Of a stretch of DNA of 64,000 nucleotides, positions 1 through 8,424 are shown piece after piece. The first letter of the stretch is position 1, and each line of letters starts with the position of its first letter. Where the stretch lies: the NCBI GenBank assembly GCA_034436155.1, contig DAOTVP010000026.1:96446-160445 (forward strand), read 5' to 3'. The position numbers and the translations under genes were made by a program. The DNA comes from GCA-2794515 sp034436155. Lineage in GTDB: Bacteria > Chloroflexota > Anaerolineae > Aggregatilineales > Phototrophicaceae. The notes beneath the pieces are model-generated. The model saw only the letters and a list, made by a program, of their open reading frames with translations, was not told the DNA's origin and made no database searches.

Positions 1-452
1 CCGAACAGCCCACCATTTCGTTTGGGGAACGAGTACATGAGGCGTTATCGCAAAATCCGTCCGTATTGGTGTTGGATGAAGTCCGCGCCGATGACCCCGA
101 TAGCATCGCACCGCTACTGACCGAACACCCTACCCCACGCTTGTTATGGGCATTTCGTGGCACGACCAATAGCAAGCGATTGATTGCGGCGTTAGGTATT
201 TTGGCGCGGAAAAGCAACCCCAACGATGGCGATTTAGCCGTTAAACGTCTCTATGAACGGTTGCCGTTTGTGGTCGGAATTCGCAGACAAGAAGATATGT
301 TGCGCCTAACGCATATCAGCGAATGGCAATTCTCAGACGGGAGCGATTATCCGAATTATGTCGAATTGATGGCACGCGGTTGGGATGGTGTGGAATTGAC
401 AGGCAAAAAACCGATGAAATCGCTCGATTTGCCAGATAATTTTTGGGGGTGA
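1..452 (+). CDS. C-terminal part of a type II/IV secretion-like ATPase (5' truncated by window edge)
   Basis: The reading frame is already open at base 3 and runs to a TGA at 450-452, so the gene begins outside the window; about 149 residues are visible. The stretch ALSQNPSVLVLDEVRADDPD resembles the Walker B region of CpaF/TadA-like secretion ATPases, where a bundle of hydrophobics precedes D-E-V-R. Further on, LPFVVGIRRQEDMLRLTHIS resembles the C-terminal strand pair of those ATPases, which usually ends in an I-x-E motif. The Walker A loop and the usual H-A-N-S loop are not visible here; the latter appears replaced by a divergent segment. The family call is inferred from one short region, so another P-loop ATPase class is possible. 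A hairpin follows the stop directly. Confidence 0.45.
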   Translation, partial: EQPTISFGERVHEALSQNPSVLVLDEVRADDPDSIAPLLTEHPTPRLLWAFRGTTNSKRLIAALGILARKSNPNDGDLAVKRLYERLPFVVGIRRQEDMLRLTHISEWQFSDGSDYPNYVELMARGWDGVELTGKKPMKSLDLPDNFWG

Positions 453-473
453 AAAGATAAGAATCTTATCTTT
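453..473 (+). terminator. Hairpin after the ATPase-like gene
   Basis: AAAGATAAG and CTTATCTTT form a perfect 9-bp stem with a 3-nt AAT loop directly after the TGA stop. The U-rich end is part of the stem rather than a separate tail, so it may terminate weakly or simply protect the 3' end. Confidence 0.5.
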
Positions 474-512
474 CAATCACGAGGGATGTCATAAATAATG
501 CCATATTTTTGA

Positions 513-541
513 GGGCGGATATACGCTTCGCTAATCCGCCC
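513..541. repeat. REP-like intergenic hairpin, copy 1
   Basis: GGGCGGAT and ATCCGCCC are perfect 8-bp arms around ATACGCTTCGCTA. The reverse complement of the inner part matches the core of copy 2, with TTAGCG..CGTATA. Copy 1 lies in the 180-bp gap between two convergent genes. Confidence 0.75.
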
Positions 542-582
542 CTACAGCCACCCCTGCACCAGCAAGTTGGATAGATATGTAA

Positions 583-615
583 GGGACGATTAGCGCGAAG
601 CGCGTATATCGTCCC
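583..615. repeat. REP-like intergenic hairpin, copy 2
   Basis: GGGACGAT and ATCGTCCC are perfect 8-bp arms; inside them TAGCGCG and CGCGTAT pair again around AAG, so nearly the whole 33-bp element folds. It is inverted relative to copy 1, 40 bp away, giving a REPIN-like pair. Confidence 0.8.
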
Positions 616-650
616 ACACATCTATCAAGCATGATTATTTTGTAAGTATT

Positions 651-1373
651 TTAACGATTGGCATTGGCGTTTTGGATGGTGGTACGCAACACGCTAATAT
701 CCACGCCACCACTGGTATACGCTTGGCTGATCGGTTGTGCAACACCACCCTTGCGAGTCTCTTCCCATGTTCCAAGACGCACGCGAATGGCGGGCGTACC
801 TGTCGCACCACTCGCCCGCAAAACATTACCATCCGTTACAGATTGGTCGGCGGTTTGGGTACATTCGACCAGACGGGTGTAATTCAAATCGAGGGTACGC
901 GCCAACTCACGACCTGCATCTGTCCCATTCATGCGTTGCGAGGTGATGTAATAAAACAGTTCTTCGTGTGCCACCCAGAAATTGCTCAGATTGCCCGATA
1001 AGTCGGCGGCACATTCGGCGAGTTTGGCGTATTGGGTGCTATCTGTCCCCAAATTGGCAATCAGACGATATTCAAAACGGGCTTGACCAGTCACGACAAA
1101 TTCTTCTATCAATTGATTCACCGTTGGTTTATATGCCTGACAATGCACACAGGCGAAATCGGCAAATTCGACAATCGTAATCGGCGCATCGGGATCACCT
1201 AAAACGAAAGCCCCATCATCGGTGCGTGCTGTGACCAATTCGCTAAAATTCACACCGCTCCGTTCTGCGATAGCTTGTTGCGACAAGACGATAATCGCCA
1301 CAAAAACCACCACCGCGACCAAAACCACCCCACCAACCAGCAGGAGGGTTTGTTGTTGATTCTTATTTTTCAT
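651..1373 (-). CDS. DsbA-like thiol:disulfide oxidoreductase, membrane anchored (copy 1)
   Basis: The protein is probably a thioredoxin-fold enzyme of the DsbA/Thioredoxin_4 group that forms or shuffles disulfides in exported proteins. It has a short cytosolic tail, one hydrophobic anchor at about residues 9-30, and an outside domain that begins with the family pattern GDPDAPITIVEFADF. The active site is C-V-H-C at about residues 75-78, and the cis-proline motif is GTPAIRV near residue 200. The ATG at 1373 is preferred over an upstream in-frame start because GGAG lies 8 nt before it. Two homologous genes follow upstream on the same strand (1501 and 3568), so this is a local gene family. No DsbB or VKOR partner is visible. 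Confidence 0.85.
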   Translation of the reverse strand: MKNKNQQQTLLLVGGVVLVAVVVFVAIIVLSQQAIAERSGVNFSELVTARTDDGAFVLGDPDAPITIVEFADFACVHCQAYKPTVNQLIEEFVVTGQARFEYRLIANLGTDSTQYAKLAECAADLSGNLSNFWVAHEELFYYITSQRMNGTDAGRELARTLDLNYTRLVECTQTADQSVTDGNVLRASGATGTPAIRVRLGTWEETRKGGVAQPISQAYTSGGVDISVLRTTIQNANANR

Positions 1374-1500
1374 CCGATATACTCCATTTTTAGCCGTCAT
1401 TGAGTTAAAAATTAATGATTCGCCATATTTTACTAGCGAATCGTTAAAACTTTATGGATTGTACACTTTTTTTTACAAATGGCTAATGTAGAGTAAGATT

Positions 1501-2139
1501 TTAGTTATTCGCGTTCTCGATAGTCTCACGCAAAATATCTATATCCACCCCACCAGCCCAATACGAATCGCTGATTGGTTTAGGTACTTCGCCATCGGTT
1601 TCATCGAATGTGCCTAGCAAAATGCGTACAGCAGGCGTGCCAGAAATACCCGCCAAACGTCCAAAATCCATATCGGTCAGATATTGCTCGGCAGTGAGGG
1701 TACACTCCGCCAAACTTGCCTGCTCTAATCCAAATTCATCGGCTAAACGCGCTGTCACCGTGTCAACAGGTGTCCCACCATCTTGCCCATACTCAAATAA
1801 CAAATTATTCGCCGACCAAAATAGGCTATCATCGCCCGACACAACCGCCACACATTCGGCGAGTTTGGCATACTCAACGCTAGTTGTCCCTAAATTGGCG
1901 ATTAATCGGCGTTCTACGCGGGCTTGCTCGGTGCGGACAAATTCGTCAATGACGGTTAACATAGTGGCATTATAGCGTTGGCAATGCGAACACATATAAT
2001 CTGAGAATATGACAATGGTTATGGGCGCATTGCGACTACCCGCGATGAATGCGCCGTCTGATGTGCGATACGTAGCAATATCCATCGCCCGAAAATCGGT
2101 GGGCGGTTCAATCAGGATGGTTTCAATGGGTAGTGACAT
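1501..2139 (-). pseudogene. DsbA-like oxidoreductase copy 2, 5' end cut off by an IS element
   Basis: The thioredoxin-fold part is intact: NAPITIVIFSDYMCSHCQRY carries a C-S-H-C active site and SGTPAVRI the cis-proline loop. The membrane anchor seen in copies 1 and 3 is missing, because the frame runs into the right-end hairpin of the IS element at about 2140. The first ATG outside the hairpin is at 2139; another at 2148 sits inside the element. A short open frame at 3449-3523 on the far side of the element, preceded by a GGAT-type ribosome site, may be the severed start. It encodes about 24 residues and has no convincing transmembrane stretch. A soluble short product is possible, but a disrupted gene is more likely. 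Confidence 0.7.
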
Positions 2140-2330
2140 ACTCCCCATGCCTAAAGGCAGGGGCTTCTGCCGTTAACGCCAACAGCCTCGCTAAGTCGCA
2201 AGGTCTTCCGTTGACTGAGACAGCATGTGGCGATGTCCCGCCTCTAAAATGTTGATTGCCGCGTTGTGGTCACGCTCTAGCGTGTGTCCACAATGCTGGC
2301 ATTGAAAAACGCGGTCAGATAGGTCTAACT
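2140..2330 (-). ncRNA. Possible omega RNA (reRNA) at the 3' end of tnpB
   Basis: In IS200/IS605 elements the RNA that guides TnpB overlaps the 3' end of tnpB and finishes at the right end, with the guide taken from the flanking DNA. By that rule the scaffold would span roughly this interval, and the guide would be copied from about 2120-2139 of the DsbA-like gene. Only the position and the terminal hairpin at 2143-2163 are visible; the 5' limit is a guess. Confidence 0.35.
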
Positions 2331-3368
2331 TTTGCGTATGACCGCAACGACTACATTTGCCCGTTGTACGCTCCCAACGGCTTATCTTCTCAACACGTTT
2401 GCCCCGCTTGAAGGCAACCCAATCCAGCACCTTCACAAACTGAGCAAACCCTAAATCGCTTACTTTCCGTCCCCAAAGACGCTTCATGGCATCAAGATTT
2501 AAGTCCTCGAACACCATCACATCATACTGGTCGCACAAATCATGAGCCAGTTGGAAATGAAAATCTAAGCGACTATCCGTTATCCGAATATGACAACGGT
2601 TGATATGCCACATCCCCGCTTTATGATTGTTACTTCCCTTGACCTTACGTGAGACGCGATTTTGAATGGCGCGTAAACGCGGTAGGTCACGCTTGTAATA
2701 CTGTGGCGATTCAATGGTTGCGCCTTCGTCAGTCGTCAAGAAATGGGTCAACCCAAAATCAAAACCGCCGATTTTACCCGTGCTGATTTTTTCTGGAATG
2801 ACCATTTTCTCGATGACGCTGAAACACAACCATAACCGCCCCGCCGAATCACGTTTAATAGCGACTGTTTTTATCTCACCATTCAACGGGCGGTGGTAGA
2901 CAAATTTATATATTTTTTGCCAATACGGATTTTACGATACTTTTTGCCCTCTTGTTTATCAAGCAAGTCCCATCCCGCTTGTTTCAGGATGAAAGATTTG
3001 AATTTCTTGACCTTTTTGAAGTGGGGCAACCCGCCTTGCTTGTTGAAAAAACGGGCATACGCCTTATCCAAACGTTCAAGGATTTCTTGAACCGCTTGCG
3101 AACCCAAATCTTTCCAATAGGCATATTGCAGGCAACGCTTCCGCAGTTTGGCGATGTGTTTTTTCATGACATCCAATGGGATGTATTTGCGAGTGAGTTT
3201 GTAGTATCGCCTTTGCAGGGCGAGGGCGTGATTCCAGATGATACCCGCAACATTGATTTGATGGTGAAGTGAACCATCCACCCTGTTATTGCGATACAAG
3301 CGGTATTTGTAGGTTTTCCGCACTTCGACCAGATTGGGCATCAATCTATTCCACTTTTTTGCTATCAC
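2191..3368 (-). pseudogene. tnpB: TnpB RNA-guided nuclease gene, broken by a one-base frameshift
   Basis: Two overlapping frames make up one TnpB of about 390 residues. The first (3368 down to 2883) has the N-terminal part with YKYRLYRN and the helical WED/REC-like region. The second (2886 down to 2191) has NGEIKTVAIKRD, the RuvC motif GGFDFGL with the first catalytic Asp, FEDLNLD with the Glu, the zinc-finger pairs CSRCG and CQHCG, and RDHNAAIN with the last Asp. Adding one base to the run of six T (plus strand, 2913-2918) restores a continuous protein through YKFVYHRPLNGEIKT, as in intact TnpBs. All catalytic residues survive, so the lesion is recent, a slippage site or a sequencing error. 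Confidence 0.85.
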
Positions 3369-3567
3369 CTAAATATTATTTTTATTCTAGCACATTTTTA
3401 AATACAATTTACCAGCGCCTTATATCCCCATAGCTAAAGCTAGGGGTTTTACCGCGTTTTTTGATAAACTGAATTGGCATCAATAAAATAGCGACTAATT
3501 ATGATGATTCGTGGCATCTTCATATCCTTTCTATGCGTGTGCAGATACCACGTACTATATCACAATT

Positions 3568-4266
3568 CTAATTATTCGCATCCTCTATCACACGCGCCAA
3601 AACATTGTAATCGACCCCGCCACCCCGATATTGTGGACTGATGAGTTGCAACGCTGAAAGTTCATCACCCGCAAAACGCACCCGTATGGCGGGCGTGCCT
3701 GTGACTTGTGCGCCATCGGCAATTTGACCATCTATCCGATACTGGTCGGCGGTTTGGGTACATTCGAGCAAGCGTGAATAATTCAGTTGCAATTCGGTCG
3801 CCAATTCACGCCCTGCATCACTGGCATTGAGGCGGCGTGTGGTGGCATAGTTGAATAACAAATCCATCGCGTGCCATGCGGTAATTGCATCGCCTTGCGC
3901 GGTGGCACATTCCGTCAATTGGGCATAACGGATGCTATCTGCGCCTAAATTACCTAATAGACGATGTTCCAAACGGGCTTTGCCTGTATTCACATAATCG
4001 GTGATGATGCGATCTACGGTTGATTTATAGGCTTGACAATGCCCACAAAAATAATCAGAAAAAACCACGATGGTTATCGGCGCATTTTCATTGCCTAAAA
4101 TATACGATCCATCTTCATTGAGACTGGCGCTTGAGTCGAGGCTGGTGGAGCTGGTCGCGTTTAACCCACCCTGCCCCAATAAAATGATGCCGATAAATGC
4201 CACTAAAGCGACAACGACAATGCCACCGACAACGAATAAGGTTTGTTCTTTACTCGATTTTTGCAT
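3568..4266 (-). CDS. DsbA-like thiol:disulfide oxidoreductase, membrane anchored (copy 3)
   Basis: This is the same architecture as copy 1. A basic N-terminal tail precedes one membrane anchor (about residues 9-31), a low-complexity Ser/Asn linker follows, and then the thioredoxin fold starts at NAPITIVVFSDYFCGHC. The active site is C-G-H-C at about residues 74-77, and GTPAIRV is the cis-proline loop. Start 4266 mirrors the start context of copy 1; an upstream in-frame start at 4296 would add ten residues before the basic tail. The variable dipeptides V-H, S-H and G-H in the three copies suggest different redox potentials, an inference from DsbA studies in general. Confidence 0.85.
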   Translation of the reverse strand: MQKSSKEQTLFVVGGIVVVALVAFIGIILLGQGGLNATSSTSLDSSASLNEDGSYILGNENAPITIVVFSDYFCGHCQAYKSTVDRIITDYVNTGKARLEHRLLGNLGADSIRYAQLTECATAQGDAITAWHAMDLLFNYATTRRLNASDAGRELATELQLNYSRLLECTQTADQYRIDGQIADGAQVTGTPAIRVRFAGDELSALQLISPQYRGGGVDYNVLARVIEDANN

Positions 4267-4338
4267 ACGATATATAGCCCTTCTGAAATATACCACGTTA
4301 GATATATTTCAGATTATAGACCATCTATCGGGGCAACA

Positions 4339-4959
4339 TTAGGGATTATCGTCCCGTTTTAAGGTGACAAATGGTATCATCCACGCTACTTTTCGTTGAT
4401 AGGCGCGGTATTCATCGCCAAAATAATCTAATAGGCGACGTTCTTCATACCACGAGCCGATGACGAAATACAACGTTGCGCCGATGCAAAATCCCAAGTA
4501 GCCTTCGCTCATAGTCGGCACAAACCATATCACCAGCAAACTGAAAAAATAGAGGGGATGGCGTACCAACGCATACACCCCGCTCACGCTCAACGGTTCT
4601 TTGGGCAACGGCAACGCATCGCCCCGAAAATAGGCAATTGCTTGTGATGTGCCTAAAAATTGACCGCCGTCAATCTGCGCGATAGAGACCAATAGACCGA
4701 TGACCCCTATCAACTGAAGCACCAAAAAGGCAATGCTCACGGGCGATTCAACTGTCCACACCACCCGACTCGGCGCGACCATCATCAACACCACGACAGG
4801 GATGAGCGTTACCCCTGCGAGGATGTTATACATCAACCGATACAAGCCGTGATATGCCCGTTCACCAAACCGTTCTCGAAAGGCTTGCTTGGCTTCTTTG
4901 CTGGCGAGGATGCTATGCAAAAATCCAAACGCGACTATTGACATCAAAACTGCTATCAT
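4339..4959 (-). CDS. Isoprenylcysteine methyltransferase-like (ICMT/NnrU-type) membrane protein
   Basis: A protein of 206 residues with about five hydrophobic segments. The C-terminal signature VYALVRHPLYFFSLL followed by WYEERRLLDYFGDEYRAYQ is typical of the ICMT/PEMT superfamily of integral membrane S-adenosylmethionine methyltransferases, in which R-H-P and the later E-E pair line the cofactor site. The N-terminal part with FGFLHSILAS and RAYHGLYRLMYN also resembles the NnrU family. The substrate cannot be told from sequence; bacterial members act on lipids or small hydrophobic acceptors. The gene is divergent from the phosphorylase gene with almost no space between, so their promoters must overlap coding DNA. 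Confidence 0.75.
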   Translation of the reverse strand: MIAVLMSIVAFGFLHSILASKEAKQAFRERFGERAYHGLYRLMYNILAGVTLIPVVVLMMVAPSRVVWTVESPVSIAFLVLQLIGVIGLLVSIAQIDGGQFLGTSQAIAYFRGDALPLPKEPLSVSGVYALVRHPLYFFSLLVIWFVPTMSEGYLGFCIGATLYFVIGSWYEERRLLDYFGDEYRAYQRKVAWMIPFVTLKRDDNP

Positions 4960-5004
4960 AGAGATATGCTTTCTGCATTCACGAAAAGGTCAGAAAAAAT
5001 TATC

Positions 5005-6339
5005 ATGCGTGCTATAGATATTATTGCAAAAAAACGAGATGGACTAGCCTTAACGGATGATGAAATCGAATGGTTCATCACCGCTTATACCCATAACGAC
5101 ATACCCGATTATCAAGCCTCTGCCCTGCTGATGGCAATTTTGCTCAAGGGCATGACTGATGAAGAGGTGACAACCCTCACCATGGCGATGGCGAATTCGG
5201 GCATGATGTTAGATTTATCAGATATAGCCAGTTATGTAGTCGATAAACATTCTTCGGGCGGTGTGGGCGATAAAACCACGTTGGTCGTCTTGCCGTTAGT
5301 GGCATCGTGCGGGGTGGTCTGCGCCAAGATGAGCGGACGCGGATTGGGTTATACGGGTGGTACACTCGACAAACTCGAATCGATTGCGGGGTTTCAGGTG
5401 CAACTATCCGAAGCCCAATTCCGCAAACAAGCCCGCGAAATTGGGCTGGCATTGGTCGGGCAAACCACCGATCTCGCCCCCGCTGATGGCAAATTATATG
5501 CCCTGCGCGATGTGACCGCCACCGTCCCCAGTATCCCACTCATCGCCAGTAGTATCATGAGCAAAAAAATCGCTAGTGGCGCGAATGGCATCGTCTTGGA
5601 TGTCAAAATGGGCAGTGGCGCGTTCATCCGCAATTTAGATGATGCCTATGCGTTGGCACGGATGATGGTGCAAATCGGCAAAAATATCGGGCGCGATATG
5701 ATTGCCGTCATATCCGATATGAATCAACCTCTCGGTTATGCCATTGGCAACGCTATCGAGGTTGAAGAAGCCATCGAGACGCTCAAAGGTGGCGGACCCG
5801 ATGATTTCCGTGAACATTGCATCGAAATCGCGGCGCACATGATCCGTTTAGCCTCCAAAAGCATGGGCGATAAGGGCAAAAAATGGCGCGATTTCACAGT
5901 CGTTTTACAATTCATCCGCGAGCAATTGCATAGCGGGGCGGCACTCCAAAAATTCCGCGAGATGGTGCAAGCACAAGGCGGTGATGTGGCTATGGTAGAT
6001 AACCCCGCGTTGTTGCCACAAGCCAAAATCGTCCAACGGATTCAAGCCGAGCGGGATGGCTTTATCACAACTGTGGATGCCGAAAAAATCGCCCGTGCCG
6101 CCTTTGAATTGGGTGCGGGACGCGCCAAAAAGGGCGACCCAATAGACCATGCTGTCGGCGTGAAAATCACGGTGAAGGTGGGTGATATGATCAAAAAAGG
6201 CGATTTGATCGGCACAATTCACGCCAATCATAGTGATAAGTTAGCCAACGCCAAAGCCACTTTGCGCGAGGCAATCGGGTATGGCGATGAACCCGTTGGG
6301 CGTTTACCTCTATTCTACGATGTCATCGGCGAGGCGTAA
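5005..6339 (+). CDS. Pyrimidine-nucleoside (thymidine) phosphorylase
   Basis: The enzyme cleaves thymidine or uridine with phosphate to base and (deoxy)ribose-1-phosphate in nucleoside salvage. The family signature appears intact: KHSSGGVGDKTTLVVLP forms the phosphate-binding loop, then SGRGLGYTGGTLDKLES, and later DVKMGSGAF and YAIGNAIEVEEAIETLKG. The last motif is closest to pyrimidine-nucleoside phosphorylases of Gram-positive type. The alpha/beta domain and the C-terminal barrel-sandwich (HAVGVKITVKVGDMIKKGD) are complete at 444 residues. The start at 5005 (MRAIDIIAKKRDG) matches the usual N-terminus; an upstream start at 4966 would add 13 unlikely residues. Confidence 0.93.
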   Translation: MRAIDIIAKKRDGLALTDDEIEWFITAYTHNDIPDYQASALLMAILLKGMTDEEVTTLTMAMANSGMMLDLSDIASYVVDKHSSGGVGDKTTLVVLPLVASCGVVCAKMSGRGLGYTGGTLDKLESIAGFQVQLSEAQFRKQAREIGLALVGQTTDLAPADGKLYALRDVTATVPSIPLIASSIMSKKIASGANGIVLDVKMGSGAFIRNLDDAYALARMMVQIGKNIGRDMIAVISDMNQPLGYAIGNAIEVEEAIETLKGGGPDDFREHCIEIAAHMIRLASKSMGDKGKKWRDFTVVLQFIREQLHSGAALQKFREMVQAQGGDVAMVDNPALLPQAKIVQRIQAERDGFITTVDAEKIARAAFELGAGRAKKGDPIDHAVGVKITVKVGDMIKKGDLIGTIHANHSDKLANAKATLREAIGYGDEPVGRLPLFYDVIGEA

Positions 6340-7215
6340 TTAGCGAGCGGGAGGTATCTCTATCACCCGCGCAGTATCGGCTATCATCGAAAAACTGCCT
6401 GATTGATTATCCACATAGACATAGGTATAGAGGGGCGCATCCGACCAATAACCGTCATCACCAAAACGAATGCGCCCCACCTGTTCACCCATAAAATCGG
6501 CTTGTCGGATCAAATCGGCAACCGCTTGGCGCGACATATCAGGTGATGAAATCGCGCTGATGAGCAACCGCGTTGCATCATAAACCATCGTACTCAGGTG
6601 ATTCGGTTGTGGCACATAAATATCACTAGCAACGAGGCGCTGTGTAAATGCTGGGCTGGCAAACGCCCCACTGGTCACAATTTGCACATGTGGTAACGCA
6701 TCATCATGCGAATACAACCCCGCATACGTGTATAATCCAAACGCATCCCCGCCCTGAAATGGCGATTGTATCGGTTGGGTGATGTCGAACCGTCCCGCAT
6801 ACGATAACCGATTCGGGATGTCTGAATGCGATAAAATGAAAACGTGGTCGTTGATAGGCACAGTCGCCCATTCGCCGATGATAATCACGGGAATATCACC
6901 GAGCGCCCGCAAAACCGACTCATCGGCGCTATCGTAGCCTAAAATCAGGACGGCTTTCACGCTATCATCCAACACCAATGCACGGGCGCGGGCTTGAGCA
7001 GTCTGAATCGTGCCACCATCATCTACCGCCAGTAATTCGAGATGTGATACATCCCCTAACGCCAATTTTGCGGGATAAAAAGCCGTATAACCAATTTCAC
7101 GATACCGCCCCTCAAACGGAGCAAGCAAGGCGATCCGCGCAATTTTTGGCGAATCCCACACGGCGCATGAGGTTAGGCTACATAGGATAATGATGTGCAA
7201 AAATAAGCGTTTCAT
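6340..7215 (-). CDS. Lipoprotein of the type 1 periplasmic-binding fold
   Basis: The N-terminus is a short lipoprotein signal with lipobox L-T-S-C at about residues 14-17, so the mature protein is probably lipid anchored outside the cytoplasmic membrane. The body (IARIALLAPFEGRYREIGYTAFYPAKLAL, then AVLILGYDSADESVLRAL) resembles LivJ/LpoA-type binding domains that bind amino acids or regulate wall enzymes. At 291 residues it is shorter than LivJ-type receptors (about 350). It overlaps the mltG stop by one base (TGATG), so it is translated with the transglycosylase; a role in wall growth, as for LpoA, is only a suggestion from that context. No transporter subunits are nearby. Confidence 0.65.
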   Translation of the reverse strand: MKRLFLHIIILCSLTSCAVWDSPKIARIALLAPFEGRYREIGYTAFYPAKLALGDVSHLELLAVDDGGTIQTAQARARALVLDDSVKAVLILGYDSADESVLRALGDIPVIIIGEWATVPINDHVFILSHSDIPNRLSYAGRFDITQPIQSPFQGGDAFGLYTYAGLYSHDDALPHVQIVTSGAFASPAFTQRLVASDIYVPQPNHLSTMVYDATRLLISAISSPDMSRQAVADLIRQADFMGEQVGRIRFGDDGYWSDAPLYTYVYVDNQSGSFSMIADTARVIEIPPAR

Positions 7216-8363
7216 CAGCAGAGCGTCCGATGTTCATCGTAGGTGATGTTAAAATCGTGCCGTCCATCGCGCCGACAATCGGCACGGAAAAAGAAATAAG
7301 GGGTCTGTGCGGGATAAATTGCCGCCCACATCGCCGAAAAACTGGGATTTGCAATCGGACCGGGGGGTAATCCGCGATTGATATAGGTGTTATACGGCGA
7401 GATAACCCCGCGATAATCGGCGCGGGTGATGCGGGGCCACCAATTGTCCCGCCCAACATTCGGATGTTCATATTGCACCGTTGGGTCGGCATCGAGCGTC
7501 CATTCATCACGCAAACGATTGCGATACACACTCGAAATTGTCACATGCTCATCGGCAAAAATAGCTTCTTTTTCGATAATCGAAGCCAATGTCACTATCT
7601 GATACACCGTAAAGCCTTGTGATTGGGCGCTTTGGCGCATTTCTGATGTAAAACTCTCGCGGAACGCATTCAATAAAATATCACGCAATTCAAGCGGTGT
7701 AACATCTGGCGAGAGTTGGTAGGTATTGGGATATAAAAATCCTTCTAACGATGCGCCTGGCGGTATGCCCATCTCAGTCGCAAAATCGGCGGGAATATCT
7801 GCACCTTTACCCACCACCGCCAAAAAATCTGCGCCCGAAAACGAAAAATACGGGCGGGCGGCATCTATCACTTCGGCGATTTGTTCAATCCGATGACCGG
7901 GGACAACGGTGAAAATAATGCCGTTAAAATTGGAATTGGTCAAGGCTTGGGCGATGTCTTTGATGTTCTGCGATTTAGATATAAAAAATGTCCCCGCTTG
8001 AATCTGACTATCCAAGCCAACTGAGCGCATATAATCCACAAATAAATCGGCATCGGTGATAATGCCTTGTGTCGCCAACCGATTCGCCACCGAGCGCACT
8101 CCCTCACCCGAATCAATCCGAAAACGAATAACAGTCGTATCGGCACTCATGGGGGTATTCAAGTCATCTTCGCGGGCAGATAGCGAAATGCGTAAATAAA
8201 CATTACGAGCAAAATCAATGATGTCATCGCCTGCGAATAAAAATAACGCGCCAAATGCCAACACACACACAAATCCAAATGCGATAAAGGCGATTAGTGC
8301 TGTTTGTAACCGTTTTCCGCTCACAGATACTTTCTTTCGTTGAACAGGTGGATAGGGTCTCAT
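7215..8363 (-). CDS. mltG: Endolytic murein transglycosylase MltG
   Basis: MltG cuts nascent glycan strands in the membrane and sets chain ends. A cytosolic tail and one membrane segment (about residues 17-45) are followed by a LysM-like small domain with VRSVANRLATQGII and the YceG domain with LEGFLYPNTYQLSPD. The catalytic Glu lies in LASIIEKEAIF, and the family ending NTYINRGLPPGPIANPS is present. Length (382) is normal. It follows ruvX after about 60 bp and overlaps the lipoprotein gene; alaS-ruvX-mltG order is a common bacterial arrangement. Confidence 0.93.
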   Translation of the reverse strand: MRPYPPVQRKKVSVSGKRLQTALIAFIAFGFVCVLAFGALFLFAGDDIIDFARNVYLRISLSAREDDLNTPMSADTTVIRFRIDSGEGVRSVANRLATQGIITDADLFVDYMRSVGLDSQIQAGTFFISKSQNIKDIAQALTNSNFNGIIFTVVPGHRIEQIAEVIDAARPYFSFSGADFLAVVGKGADIPADFATEMGIPPGASLEGFLYPNTYQLSPDVTPLELRDILLNAFRESFTSEMRQSAQSQGFTVYQIVTLASIIEKEAIFADEHVTISSVYRNRLRDEWTLDADPTVQYEHPNVGRDNWWPRITRADYRGVISPYNTYINRGLPPGPIANPSFSAMWAAIYPAQTPYFFFRADCRRDGRHDFNITYDEHRTLC

Positions 8364-8424
8364 GATTATAGTTTAGCCTAAAGTGATGCAAATGGGTGGA
8401 AGGCGTAGGGCAAGCATGGGAAAA

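Larger units (their letters stand above)
2137..3450 (-). mobile_element. IS200/IS605-family element carrying tnpB only
   Basis: The element is bounded by two related hairpins. One at 2143-2163 (CCCC-A-TGCC-TAAA-GGCA-GGGG) is the right end behind tnpB. The other at 3426-3446 (CCCC-A-TAGCT..AGCTA-GGGG) is the left end. Imperfect subterminal hairpins, no terminal inverted repeats and no obvious target duplication are what this family shows. No tnpA (Y1 HUH transposase) is present, so it cannot move by itself. It sits inside the DsbA gene family and separates copy 2 from its 5' end. Exact ends are uncertain by a few bases. Confidence 0.8.

Noticed and set aside
2191..3368. Two separate transposase genes
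   Set aside because: The two frames are halves of one TnpB. One added base at the T-run near 2915 gives a continuous protein across the conserved middle.
3449..3523. Independent small peptide gene
   Set aside because: Twenty-four codons ending at the IS border with no known peptide pattern; treated as a possible severed gene start only.
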